From Desulfobacteraceae bacterium (lineage in GTDB: Bacteria > Desulfobacterota > Desulfobacteria > Desulfobacterales > SURF-7), in contig JAUXDD010000006.1 in NCBI GenBank assembly GCA_030618465.1, forward strand, positions 1-32,276: a stretch of DNA of 32,276 nucleotides, in the 5' to 3' direction. This document shows, piece by piece, positions 1 through 9,016 of this stretch. The first letter of the stretch is position 1. The number at the start of each line of letters is the position of its first letter. The notes under the pieces were generated by a model. It saw only the letters and a list, made by a program, of their open reading frames with translations, had not been told where the DNA came from and did not search any database. The position numbers and the translations under genes are program-made.

Positions 1-180
1 TTACCAATGAAAAGATTTTTTCATGGGAAGAGATTTAACTTACATTGTGATTGACGTTAATTGCTGGAATATATAAATCTGATGGCGTCGTAAAAAGTCT
101 CCATTTATCTGGTATCGTAATTTTTAAAAAAGTTCTGTTTCTTCCTAATTGTTGTCTCCTATTAATTAGTGTCTAAATTA

Positions 181-209
181 TTGACGTATTTTAAAATTTT
201 TGCTACAAT
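181..209 (+). promoter_or_regulatory. candidate sigma70-type promoter for the che cluster (TTGACG-N17-TACAAT)
   Basis: TTGACG at 181-186, 17-nt spacer, TACAAT at 204-209, about 100 nt upstream of the cheA start; strong SD GGAGGA at 297-302 before ATG 308. Confidence 0.55.
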
Positions 210-307
210 TCAACTGTTTATTACATCAAGAAAATCATTTCTCGAATGTTCAATTTTTTCATAATTACAGAGATTTCACATAATCCTTATTAGTTCGGAG
301 GACCACT

Positions 308-3300
308 ATGATTTTTGAAGACGATGAAACTTTACAGATGTATGTGGAAGAATCGTTGGAGCATTTAGCTGATATTGAAAACAATCTGCTCGCTATTGAG
401 GAATCAGGGGCTGATATTAATGAGGAACTTGTCAATGATGTTTTCCGGGCAGCCCATTCAATAAAGGGTGGGGCCGGTTTTATGGGATTGACCAATATTA
501 AGAAATTGTCTCACAAAATTGAAAGCATCCTTGGTATGATTCGAAACAGAGAAATTGTGCCCCGGCCTGAAGTAATCAATGTACTCCTTCATGGTTTTGA
601 TAAACTGCGCGATCTTATTAATAATAATAATATCGCAGAAAGTAATGATGCTGATATTGCAGAACATATTGAAGCGCTTGTTGGTTTGACAACCGCATCC
701 CTTCCTGACGAAAGCAAAGAAAGTGTTTTCCGTATGGTGAATATTCACCTGGCTGACGGAAGTATTATTTTTCAAATTCCACAATTTGATATGGACCAGG
801 TCCGTAAGGATGGAAAGGTCATCTATCTGGTCGAATATGATCTGATCCATGATATCCAGAGAAAAAACAAGACACCCATGGAGACCATATCGATTTTGGT
901 TAAAAGCGGTATCATAATGGAATCAAAAGTGGACATTGCATCTGTCGGTACACTTGATTCAGAAATTTCACCCGCCGCAGGTATACCATTTTATATCCTG
1001 TTTGCTTCAACTATCGAACTGAATATCATTGGCTCTCTTTTTGACGTGGAAGATAACAAAATCCATGTCATTACCGATGATGATATTTCACTGGCAACAG
1101 AACAAATCCCGGTAACAACAGTCAAGACGGAAACAATTGAACCGGAACATGTGGAAGGTCCGATCGAAACAGAAATTGAAACCATTTCATCAAGTGAACC
1201 TGTTAAGACAATTGAGCCCATAACGACTTCTGAAGACGATTTTACGCAGGAGGCTCAGAATGAACAAACGTGTGATGAACCTTTGGATGATGAGTTCGAA
1301 CAACAGGTATCTTCACTTAACAAAGATGTAAAAACAAAGGCACAGGCGTCCCTGCGGGTTAATCTCGGGCTTCTTGATTCACTGATGACGTTAGCCGGGG
1401 AAATGGTACTGAGTCGGAATCAGCTTATTCAGAGCCTTGCGGCAGATGATACCCGAGCGTTGGAACTGTCGAGCCAGCGCATTGATATTGTGACTTCCGA
1501 ACTTCAGGAAACAATCATGCGTACCCGCATGCAGGCGGTTTCAAATGTGTTCAACAAGTTCCCGAGGGTTGTACGCGATCTGTCCATGGAGCTTGGGAAA
1601 GAAATTGAGCTGACAATCGAAGGTAAAGGTGTTGAACTTGACAAGACAATTATTGAAGCGATTAATGATCCACTGACCCATCTTGTAAGAAATTCGGTTG
1701 ACCATGGTATCGAACTGCCAGGCGAAAGAGTGCGGAAAGGAAAGACACCCACAGGAAAAATAGACATCAGGGCATATCATGAGGCCGGCCAGGTAAACAT
1801 TGAAATCGCTGACGATGGAAAAGGGCTGGACGGCCGACAACTGGCAGAATTTGCCATCAGGCAGGGGCTGATTTCAGAACAGCAGACTGAATTGATGTCT
1901 GATAAGGAAAAAATAGCCCTGATATTTTTACCCGGCTTTTCAATGGCAAAAAAGGTTACGGATGTTTCCGGCCGCGGCGTAGGTATGGATGTGGTCAAGA
2001 CAAACCTGGATAAACTGGGTGGCGTTGTTGATATTGATTCAATAGTTGGCGAAGGCACTATGATCCGTATCAAACTTCCGTTGACACTGGCAATTATACC
2101 CAGCCAGATTATTCTGGCCGGTAAGGAAAGATATGCAATACCCCAGGCTAACCTGAATGAACTCTTAAGAATACCGGCAGCACAGGTCAAAGACAGAATT
2201 GAAAAGGTGGGTGGCGCAGAGATTGTGCGATTGAGAGGAAATCTTCTCCCGCTTCTGAATCTTTCAAAAATATTGGAGGAAACTGGGTTTTATTACAGGG
2301 AAGATGGAAATACCCAATATCCGGAAAAACGAAAAATGATTGTTGACAGACGTTCCAGGCATAGTCCCCTTTTTGTTGAAGATGACAGGGATACTTCAGC
2401 AGGTGATGATGAAAAATGGGAGGAACGTCGCACAGGTGAGGATCGGCGGCAATCTATGGCAAGTGCCGTTAATATTGCCGTTGTTTCAACAGGAATATTT
2501 AAATACGGTCTGGTTGTTGATCAATTGTGTGATTCTGAAGAGATTGTTGTCAAGCCACTTGGACGGCATTTGAAAAGATGTCAGGGATATGCCGGTGCAA
2601 CAATCATGGGAGACGGTAAGGTCGCTTTGATTATTGATGTTTCCGGTCTTGCATTGATGGCGGAACTGACGTCGCTTGAAGGATCCGACAGGCTTGGAGA
2701 AGCTGCCCACCAGGTAAGTGAGGTTAAAAAAGCTGAAAAAGACAAGGCATCCTTACTTCTTTTTCAAAATACGGAAGATGAACAGTTTGCTGTACCACTC
2801 AGCCTTGTGGAACGAATTGAAAGAATCAAAACGGCTGATATTGAAGTGGTGGGTGGTAAAAAAGTTATTCAGTACAGAGGCGGAACATTACCGCTTTATT
2901 CACTGGATCAGGTTGCAGAGGTTAAATCGCTTCCTGAGAGAAACCAGCTTGAAGTGATTGTTTTTACGCTTGGCGGAAGAGAAATCGGTCTTATGGTGAC
3001 ACCGCCCGTAGATGCAGTTGATGTATCTGTTCATGTGGATACCAGTACACTGCGTCAGACAGGAATCATGGGGTCAACAATAATAAATGATAAGACTACG
3101 TTAATGGTTGATATGTTTGAAATAATCAGAACATTGAATCCTGAATGGTTTGATGGCGTGGAAGAAGTTGATAAGCTCATAAAAGATGATCGGGTAACTG
3201 TGCTGTTTGCAGAGGATTCAGATTTCTTCAGGAACCAGGTTAAGGGTTTTTTACAAGATGGCGGTTACAATGTGCTGGAAAATACAGATGGCCAGGAGGC

Positions 3301-3559
3301 ATGGGAGTGTCTGGAGAAGCATAGCGATAAAGTCGACATTGTACTGACAGATCTGGAAATGCCGAACATGGATGGCTTCCAGCTTACCGAAAAGATAAAA
3401 GGAGATGCGCGATTTTCTCATTTGCATGTTATTGCGCTTACTTCTCTTGCCGGAGATGAGCATATGGCGAAGGGGAAAAAAGTGGGTATTGACGCCTACC
3501 AGGTGAAACTGGACAGGGATAAGCTACTGGACGGCATTCGACTCAGCCTTGGCCGATAG
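308..3559 (+). CDS. cheA: hybrid chemotaxis histidine kinase CheA (Hpt, P3 dimerisation, HATPase, two CheW-like domains, C-terminal REC)
   Basis: Hpt motif AAHSIKGGAGFMGL; HATPase motifs HLVRNSVDHGIELPGERVRKGK and GRGVGMDVVK; CheW-like region LTLAIIPSQIILAGKERYAIPQ; second CheW-like region from about aa 810; REC VLFAEDSDFFRNQV...VLTDLEMPNMDGFQL. Confidence 0.96.
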   Translation: MIFEDDETLQMYVEESLEHLADIENNLLAIEESGADINEELVNDVFRAAHSIKGGAGFMGLTNIKKLSHKIESILGMIRNREIVPRPEVINVLLHGFDKLRDLINNNNIAESNDADIAEHIEALVGLTTASLPDESKESVFRMVNIHLADGSIIFQIPQFDMDQVRKDGKVIYLVEYDLIHDIQRKNKTPMETISILVKSGIIMESKVDIASVGTLDSEISPAAGIPFYILFASTIELNIIGSLFDVEDNKIHVITDDDISLATEQIPVTTVKTETIEPEHVEGPIETEIETISSSEPVKTIEPITTSEDDFTQEAQNEQTCDEPLDDEFEQQVSSLNKDVKTKAQASLRVNLGLLDSLMTLAGEMVLSRNQLIQSLAADDTRALELSSQRIDIVTSELQETIMRTRMQAVSNVFNKFPRVVRDLSMELGKEIELTIEGKGVELDKTIIEAINDPLTHLVRNSVDHGIELPGERVRKGKTPTGKIDIRAYHEAGQVNIEIADDGKGLDGRQLAEFAIRQGLISEQQTELMSDKEKIALIFLPGFSMAKKVTDVSGRGVGMDVVKTNLDKLGGVVDIDSIVGEGTMIRIKLPLTLAIIPSQIILAGKERYAIPQANLNELLRIPAAQVKDRIEKVGGAEIVRLRGNLLPLLNLSKILEETGFYYREDGNTQYPEKRKMIVDRRSRHSPLFVEDDRDTSAGDDEKWEERRTGEDRRQSMASAVNIAVVSTGIFKYGLVVDQLCDSEEIVVKPLGRHLKRCQGYAGATIMGDGKVALIIDVSGLALMAELTSLEGSDRLGEAAHQVSEVKKAEKDKASLLLFQNTEDEQFAVPLSLVERIERIKTADIEVVGGKKVIQYRGGTLPLYSLDQVAEVKSLPERNQLEVIVFTLGGREIGLMVTPPVDAVDVSVHVDTSTLRQTGIMGSTIINDKTTLMVDMFEIIRTLNPEWFDGVEEVDKLIKDDRVTVLFAEDSDFFRNQVKGFLQDGGYNVLENTDGQEAWECLEKHSDKVDIVLTDLEMPNMDGFQLTEKIKGDARFSHLHVIALTSLAGDEHMAKGKKVGIDAYQVKLDRDKLLDGIRLSLGR

Positions 3560-3592
3560 ATATTATTAATAAAAAAATCAGGGAGAAGATCC

Positions 3593-4045
3593 ATGAGTGA
3601 AGCTTTGGAAAATAAACAAAGTAATTTAATGGAACTTGCAACATTTTACGTGGGTGACACACTTTGCGGGATAGACATATTAACAATCCAGGAAATTAAC
3701 AAGCATGTTGATGTTACGGATGTGCCACAGTCTCCGGAATATGTTCAGGGAGTATTGAATCTGCGTGGAAAAATTGTTACTGTAATTGATCTTGGAAAAA
3801 AGCTTGGACTTTCATCCATTATTCAAGGTGAAAATAATAGTAACATCATTGTTGATTCAAATGACGAGCATATTGGTTTTGTCGTTGATAAAATTAGTGA
3901 CGTCATGACAGCTGAATCAGATAAAATTGAACCCGCACCTGCAAATATTGGGGGGGTGCAGGGCAAGTTTTTCAAAGGTGTATTTAAAACTGAAAAAAGT
4001 CTCATTGGCGTTCTTGATGTGAACGAAGTCCTGAAAGACGATTAG
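3593..4045 (+). CDS. cheW: chemotaxis coupling protein CheW
   Basis: 150 aa; FYVGDTLCGIDILTIQEINK, GVLNLRGKIVTVIDLGKKLGL, IGFVVDKISDV are typical CheW motifs; SD AGGGAG upstream. Confidence 0.93.
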   Translation: MSEALENKQSNLMELATFYVGDTLCGIDILTIQEINKHVDVTDVPQSPEYVQGVLNLRGKIVTVIDLGKKLGLSSIIQGENNSNIIVDSNDEHIGFVVDKISDVMTAESDKIEPAPANIGGVQGKFFKGVFKTEKSLIGVLDVNEVLKDD

Positions 4046-4168
4046 ATCGTGGCCCGTTCCCTCCGAATATTGCAGCATTGAATCCTATATAATTATAAGA
4101 TGCTTCGAAGTCACTAAGCATACCCACAATCTTGTTAAAAAAAAGATTTTTATTTTCAAAGTGTAAAT

Positions 4169-5296
4169 ATGAATAATTCAAAACGATTACGAGTTCTGGT
4201 TGTTGATGATACAATTGTATACAGAAAAATTGTAGGTGATATCTTATCGGAGCTGCCCAATGTTGAAGTTGTTGGAACGGCAAACAACGGTAAAATTGCC
4301 ATGGCAAAAATTGCATCTTTAAAACCGGATTTAATAACACTGGATATTGAGATGCCCGAAATGAACGGCCTTGAAGTACTGACTCAAATCCGGGAAGAGG
4401 CTTCTGATGTCGGCGCCATCATGCTCAGTACCCTTACCCAGGAGGGGGGTGACATGACTATAAAGGCTCTTGAACTGGGTGCATTTGACTTCATTCCCAA
4501 ACCCCAGGAAGGTGGGTCCAGGGATGAAAACCGGGAGACAATTAAAGGGATGCTTCTCCCAATGCTGAAGGCATTTGTTAACCGGCAGGAAATAAAAAAT
4601 ATCCTGAAGGGGAAGATACCGTATGCTGGAGAAGAAAAAACATCAAAAAAAGTGGAAAAGCCTGGCAATGTGGTAGCAAGAATGCGTATGATTTCCGATA
4701 CGCACAAACCTAAATCGGAGATTATTGCAATCGGTATTTCAACCGGCGGCCCTATTGCGCTATCGAAAATGATGCCAAAGATTCCCAAAAACATTGGGGT
4801 TCCGATTCTTGTTGTGCAGCATATGCCGCCGATTTTTACCCGGTCACTGGCAGACAGCCTCAATGGAAAATGCTCTCTGGATGTAAGGGAAGCCAGAGAC
4901 GGCGAAGTCCTTTCCCCGAACACAGTGCTTATTGCTCCAGGCGGCAAACAGATGAAGGTGGCTGCCACTGCTGATGGTAAAAACAGAATCATTCGAATAA
5001 CCAATGATCCTCCTGAAAACAGTTGTAAACCGTCCGTTGACTATCTTTTTAGATCAGTGGCTTATCATTATGTGGGAAGAGCGACCGGGGTTATCATGAC
5101 CGGGATGGGTACGGATGGAAATACGGGATTAAAACTCATGAAGCGAAACGGTTCTTTCATTATTGCGCAGGATGAGCCATCCTGTACCGTGTTTGGTATG
5201 CCAAAAGAACCCATAGAATCAGGTATAGTGGATGTTATTTCGTCTATTGATACCATCTCTGCCGTGATTACAAACACAGTAAAGAAAGCTTTCTGA
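4169..5296 (+). CDS. cheB: chemotaxis response regulator protein-glutamate methylesterase CheB
   Basis: REC domain VLVVDDTIVYRK...LDIEMPEMNGLEVL; CheB catalytic domain IGISTGGPIAL, VVQHMPPIFTRSLA, GVIMTGMGTDGNTGL. Confidence 0.95.
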   Translation: MNNSKRLRVLVVDDTIVYRKIVGDILSELPNVEVVGTANNGKIAMAKIASLKPDLITLDIEMPEMNGLEVLTQIREEASDVGAIMLSTLTQEGGDMTIKALELGAFDFIPKPQEGGSRDENRETIKGMLLPMLKAFVNRQEIKNILKGKIPYAGEEKTSKKVEKPGNVVARMRMISDTHKPKSEIIAIGISTGGPIALSKMMPKIPKNIGVPILVVQHMPPIFTRSLADSLNGKCSLDVREARDGEVLSPNTVLIAPGGKQMKVAATADGKNRIIRITNDPPENSCKPSVDYLFRSVAYHYVGRATGVIMTGMGTDGNTGLKLMKRNGSFIIAQDEPSCTVFGMPKEPIESGIVDVISSIDTISAVITNTVKKAF

Positions 5297-5305
5297 TTTA
5301 TAAAT

Positions 5306-6148
5306 ATGGCTATTAAAATTACGCCAGATGAATATAAAATAATTTCCAAATACGTGAATGATATATCGGGTATTATTTTGAGACCCGGAAAGGAATATCT
5401 GGTTGAAACAAGACTGAATACTGTACTGGAAGAATTCGGCTGCGCGTCTTACAGTGAATTTTTCAACAGGATAAAAATGGATAGAACACAGACAATAGAA
5501 AAAAAAGTCATAGATACAATTACAACGACTGAAACATATTTTTTTCGTGATAAATCGCCGTTTGAACTCCTTAAGCATAAGATTCTGCCGGATCATATTG
5601 ACAGGCAGAACACATTAAAAGAGGGGAAGGGAAATGTTAACATCCATATTTGGAGTGCGGCTAGCGCTACAGGTCAGGAGTTATACAGTCTTGCCATTGT
5701 TTTAAAGGAATTGCTTTTTGATGTAAGTAAATACGACATCAAACTTTTAGGAACCGACATTTCAAATAAAGCGATCGCAAAGGCAAGTTACGGAAGCTAC
5801 AATAAGTTCGAGGTTGCCAGGGGACTTTCAAAAGAACGATTGCAAAAAAATTTTAACCAGGACGAATCGAGCTGGAAAATAAAAGATGAAATCCGTGCAA
5901 TGACGTTTTTTAGAAAAATGAATTTGATGGACCCTTTTATCGGACTCGGGAAATTTCACATCATATTATTTCGTAATGTAGCCATATACTTTGATCAGGA
6001 ATTACGGCGAAAACTGTATGAAAAAATTGCTTATGCACTTGCACCTGACGGTTATCTAATTATCGGGTCGACAGAATCTCTGGTAAATGACACCTCACTC
6101 TTTGTACCCAAAAAATACTTGAACTCAGTTTTTTATCAATTGAAGTAA
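5306..6148 (+). CDS. cheR: CheR-type chemoreceptor methyltransferase
   Basis: SAM-binding WSAASATGQELYSLA; LLGTDISNKAIAKA; ILFRNVAIYFDQELRRKL; LIIGSTESL; 9 nt after cheB stop. Confidence 0.93.
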   Translation: MAIKITPDEYKIISKYVNDISGIILRPGKEYLVETRLNTVLEEFGCASYSEFFNRIKMDRTQTIEKKVIDTITTTETYFFRDKSPFELLKHKILPDHIDRQNTLKEGKGNVNIHIWSAASATGQELYSLAIVLKELLFDVSKYDIKLLGTDISNKAIAKASYGSYNKFEVARGLSKERLQKNFNQDESSWKIKDEIRAMTFFRKMNLMDPFIGLGKFHIILFRNVAIYFDQELRRKLYEKIAYALAPDGYLIIGSTESLVNDTSLFVPKKYLNSVFYQLK

Positions 6149-6183
6149 AATATAATGCAAATTACCACAATATTTGACAGCTG

Positions 6184-6435
6184 TTAAGCTGTTGAGCCAA
6201 TAATTTTTTTTATAAATACGGACGCTTCTTGAAATTTTTTGTTTATCTGCAGTGTCATGTCAACAGCTTCCTCAAGCATGGCAGTAGCTTTGCCAAGATT
6301 TTTACCCTTTGTTTTTATCGCCCAAGTCCTGTATGTTTCAGCATGATCTTCATTATGTTTTATCCAGTGCTCAAAAAGTTTGATAAGCTTTTCTTCATCT
6401 GTCATGGTAACCTGGTTTTTATGGTGATGTGACAT
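6184..6435 (-). CDS. small His-rich N-terminus, helical protein of unknown function (83 aa; start corrected from 6531)
   Basis: MSHHHKNQVTMTDEEKLIKLFEHWIKHNEDHAETYRTWA...; ATG at 6435 (complement) preceded by GGAGGG; the track's longer version overlaps the divergent PBP gene and lacks an SD. Confidence 0.7.
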   Translation of the reverse strand: MSHHHKNQVTMTDEEKLIKLFEHWIKHNEDHAETYRTWAIKTKGKNLGKATAMLEEAVDMTLQINKKFQEASVFIKKIIGSTA

Positions 6436-6548
6436 GGAATCCCTCCAAAAAAAAAATAGTCTGAAGTTAAACAGGTGGTCAGTAATTGAACACCGGATGA
6501 ATACAATAATTGATTTCATATTTACCTTCATGGTATGTAATAGTCAAG

Positions 6549-8489
6549 ATGGCAAGATACCTGTTAAGCAAAAATAAAATTACCATTTATTTAATCCTGT
6601 TCGGCGGTATTGTTTTCGGGGCAACAACAGGTGCTTTTTTTGCCCTGACATATGATCTTCCGCAGATACGCTCTTTTGAAAATTTTAGACCGTCAGCTAT
6701 AACACGCATATACTCTTCAGATAATGTTCTTCTTTCCGAGTTGTTCTCAGAAAAAAGGTATCCCATTCCATATGATCAGATACCGGATGAAATAAAAAAA
6801 GCGTTGATTTGCACTGAAGACAGAAGTTTCTATGAACACAGCGGGGTTGATCTCAAAGGTATATTGAGGGCCATAATCAAGGATGTTCAGGCAGGTAAAT
6901 TTGTTGAAGGGGCCAGTACGATAACTCAGCAACTTGCCAAAACACTCTTTTTGACCAACAAAAAGACACTGGTGAGAAAATTAAAAGAGGCGATTCTGTC
7001 TTTTCAGCTTGAGCGCCGATATACAAAAGATGAAATACTGGGATTTTATCTGAATCAGGTATATTTCGGCAGCGGTGCATATGGCATTGAGTCCGCCGCC
7101 AGAAATTATTTTGGAAAAAATATTAATGAGTTAACGCTTTCGGAATGTGCACTTATTGCCGGTATGCCCAAGGCACCTTCCCGTTATTCTCCTCTGGTTA
7201 ACAGGGACCTTGCTGAAAGAAGAAGAAACATTGTATTAAAACAAATGTTAATAACGGGTGCGATTAATGATTCTGTTTATAATAAGTCAATTAATGAACC
7301 GATCCATCTTTCAGGTAAAAATAGAAATTCAAAGAAAGCCCCATATTTTATTGCATATGTAAAAAATTTTCTTGAGGAGACAATTGGTTCAACACAATTA
7401 TATAAAAGTGGGCTTATCGTTCACACAACACTTTCATATGATTTGCAGGAAGTTGCTGAAAAATCGGTAATAAATCGATTGGTAGAACTTGAACAAAGGA
7501 TGGAAAAAAACGGGATAACTGCTTCTGATTCCCAATCCGGTCTTATTGCTATCGATGTGATTTCCGGTAGCATCCTGGCTATGGTCGGGGGAAGGGATTT
7601 TACCATCAGTCCTTTCAACAGGGTAATTCATGCTCGCCGGCAACCCGGATCAGCATTCAAACCGATTCTTTATGCAGATGCAGTTGAAAAGGGTTTTTCT
7701 CAAAATATGATAATACTTGATGCGCCTATTGAATTTGAAAAATTAAACAATGGAAAGTCATGGCGTCCTGAGAATTTTTCTAAAACATATTTGGGGGGAA
7801 TTACACTCAGAAAGGCGCTTACTCATTCGAAAAATATTCCTGCTGTTCGATTGATTGAAAAAATAGGTGTTGCCTCGGTTGTAGATTTTTCACACTCCCT
7901 GGGAATAAGTTCCAGACTTTCACCATATCTTTCTCTTGCATTAGGAACATCTGAAGTAACTCTTATTGAATTGACATCTGCATATGCTGTCTTTCCTAAT
8001 CGTGGGGAGTATGTAAAGCCTTTCGGGATTACAGAGGTCCTGGACTATAAGGGCAGAATCATATGGCGCAGTAAACTGCAAAAAAGGATTGTGATGTCAC
8101 GCGCCGGGGCAGCCATAATAACAGACATGCTGATGGGTGCAGTAAAAGAAGGCACAGGAAAAAAAGCACAGATTCTTCACCGCCAGGTCGGGGGTAAGAC
8201 CGGAACGACGAATAATTATAAGGATGCGTATTTTATCGGCTTCTCACCAACTGTTGTCACAGGTGTATGGGTTGGGCGGGACTCATTTAAAACACTTGGT
8301 AACCTGGAAACCGGTGCCAGGGCAGCACTCCCCATATGGATCGATTTTATGAAAAAGGCACTTGAAAAAAAAAACCTCCAATATTTTGATATACCGGACG
8401 ACGTAATGAGGGTTCGAATGGATTCTTCTACGGGAAAGCTTGTCGGGGATGATTCTCAGCAGTACGTATTTGCACTGATAAGAAAATGA
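6549..8489 (+). CDS. class A penicillin-binding protein (PBP1A family; the track ORF starts at 6510)
   Basis: GT51 motifs CTEDRSFYEHSGVD, STITQQLAKTLFL, RKLKEAILSFQLERRYTKDEIL; transpeptidase SAFKP (SxxK), SKN, KTGTT. Confidence 0.94.
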   Translation: MARYLLSKNKITIYLILFGGIVFGATTGAFFALTYDLPQIRSFENFRPSAITRIYSSDNVLLSELFSEKRYPIPYDQIPDEIKKALICTEDRSFYEHSGVDLKGILRAIIKDVQAGKFVEGASTITQQLAKTLFLTNKKTLVRKLKEAILSFQLERRYTKDEILGFYLNQVYFGSGAYGIESAARNYFGKNINELTLSECALIAGMPKAPSRYSPLVNRDLAERRRNIVLKQMLITGAINDSVYNKSINEPIHLSGKNRNSKKAPYFIAYVKNFLEETIGSTQLYKSGLIVHTTLSYDLQEVAEKSVINRLVELEQRMEKNGITASDSQSGLIAIDVISGSILAMVGGRDFTISPFNRVIHARRQPGSAFKPILYADAVEKGFSQNMIILDAPIEFEKLNNGKSWRPENFSKTYLGGITLRKALTHSKNIPAVRLIEKIGVASVVDFSHSLGISSRLSPYLSLALGTSEVTLIELTSAYAVFPNRGEYVKPFGITEVLDYKGRIIWRSKLQKRIVMSRAGAAIITDMLMGAVKEGTGKKAQILHRQVGGKTGTTNNYKDAYFIGFSPTVVTGVWVGRDSFKTLGNLETGARAALPIWIDFMKKALEKKNLQYFDIPDDVMRVRMDSSTGKLVGDDSQQYVFALIRK

Positions 8490-8546
8490 TGGACACAAAG
8501 AATATCCAGAGATAAAATAATCCTGATAAAAAGGAAAAAACTAATT

Positions 8547-9005
8547 ATGATTAGAAAAGCTACTATAAAAGATATTAAATCCATCCACTCACTTCTTTTT
8601 GAATACGGATTAAAAGGTGAACTTCTTCAACGGCCGCTAAGCCAGCTTTATGACCATGTGAGGGATTTTTCAGTTTTTATAAATTCGGAAGACGATATGG
8701 TTGTGGGATGCTGTGCTTTGCAGATCTGCTGGGAAGAACTTGCAGAAATTCGCTCCCTGGCGGTACATTCTGATCACTGGGAGAAAAAGATTGGTTCAAA
8801 GCTTGTCGAGGAATCTATTAACGAGGCAAAAAAGTTTGAAATACGTAAATTATTTACACTTACCTATAAGCCGGAATTCTTTAAAAAATTTGGTTTTAAA
8901 ATTATCGACAGATCCGAGCTGCCCTTAAAAATATGGGGGGACTGCATAATGTGTGTGAAATTTCCGGAGTGTGATGAAACGGCTATGATGAAAGATATTA
9001 GCTGA
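8547..9005 (+). CDS. GNAT N-acetyltransferase, stand-alone ArgA-like type
   Basis: 152 aa GNAT fold: EIRSLAVHSDHWEKKIGSKLVEESI, and C-terminal WGDCIMCVKFPECDETAM resembling short ArgA-type acetyltransferases. Confidence 0.8.
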   Translation: MIRKATIKDIKSIHSLLFEYGLKGELLQRPLSQLYDHVRDFSVFINSEDDMVVGCCALQICWEELAEIRSLAVHSDHWEKKIGSKLVEESINEAKKFEIRKLFTLTYKPEFFKKFGFKIIDRSELPLKIWGDCIMCVKFPECDETAMMKDIS

Positions 9006-9016
9006 TTTTTTAAATA

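Noticed and set aside
51-78. TTGACG with downstream TATAAA-like sequence as a second che promoter
   Set aside because: Spacing to TATAAA is 15 nt and the 17-nt spaced hexamer is poor; the 181-209 promoter is much better.
1777-2190. 137-aa minus-strand ORF antisense to cheA (likewise 458..850, 1504..1767, 13846..14142, 14334..14630, 25657..26067, 27666..28046 and similar)
   Set aside because: All overlap well-supported genes on the opposite strand and show low-complexity or unrecognisable translations.
4384-5004. 206-aa minus-strand ORF antisense to cheB
   Set aside because: Fully inside a confidently identified plus-strand gene with no recognisable motifs; typical shadow ORF.
6436-6531. N-terminal extension of the 115-aa ORF 6184..6531
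   Set aside because: Overlaps the divergent PBP region and has no SD; the ATG at 6435 has a good GGAGGG SD.
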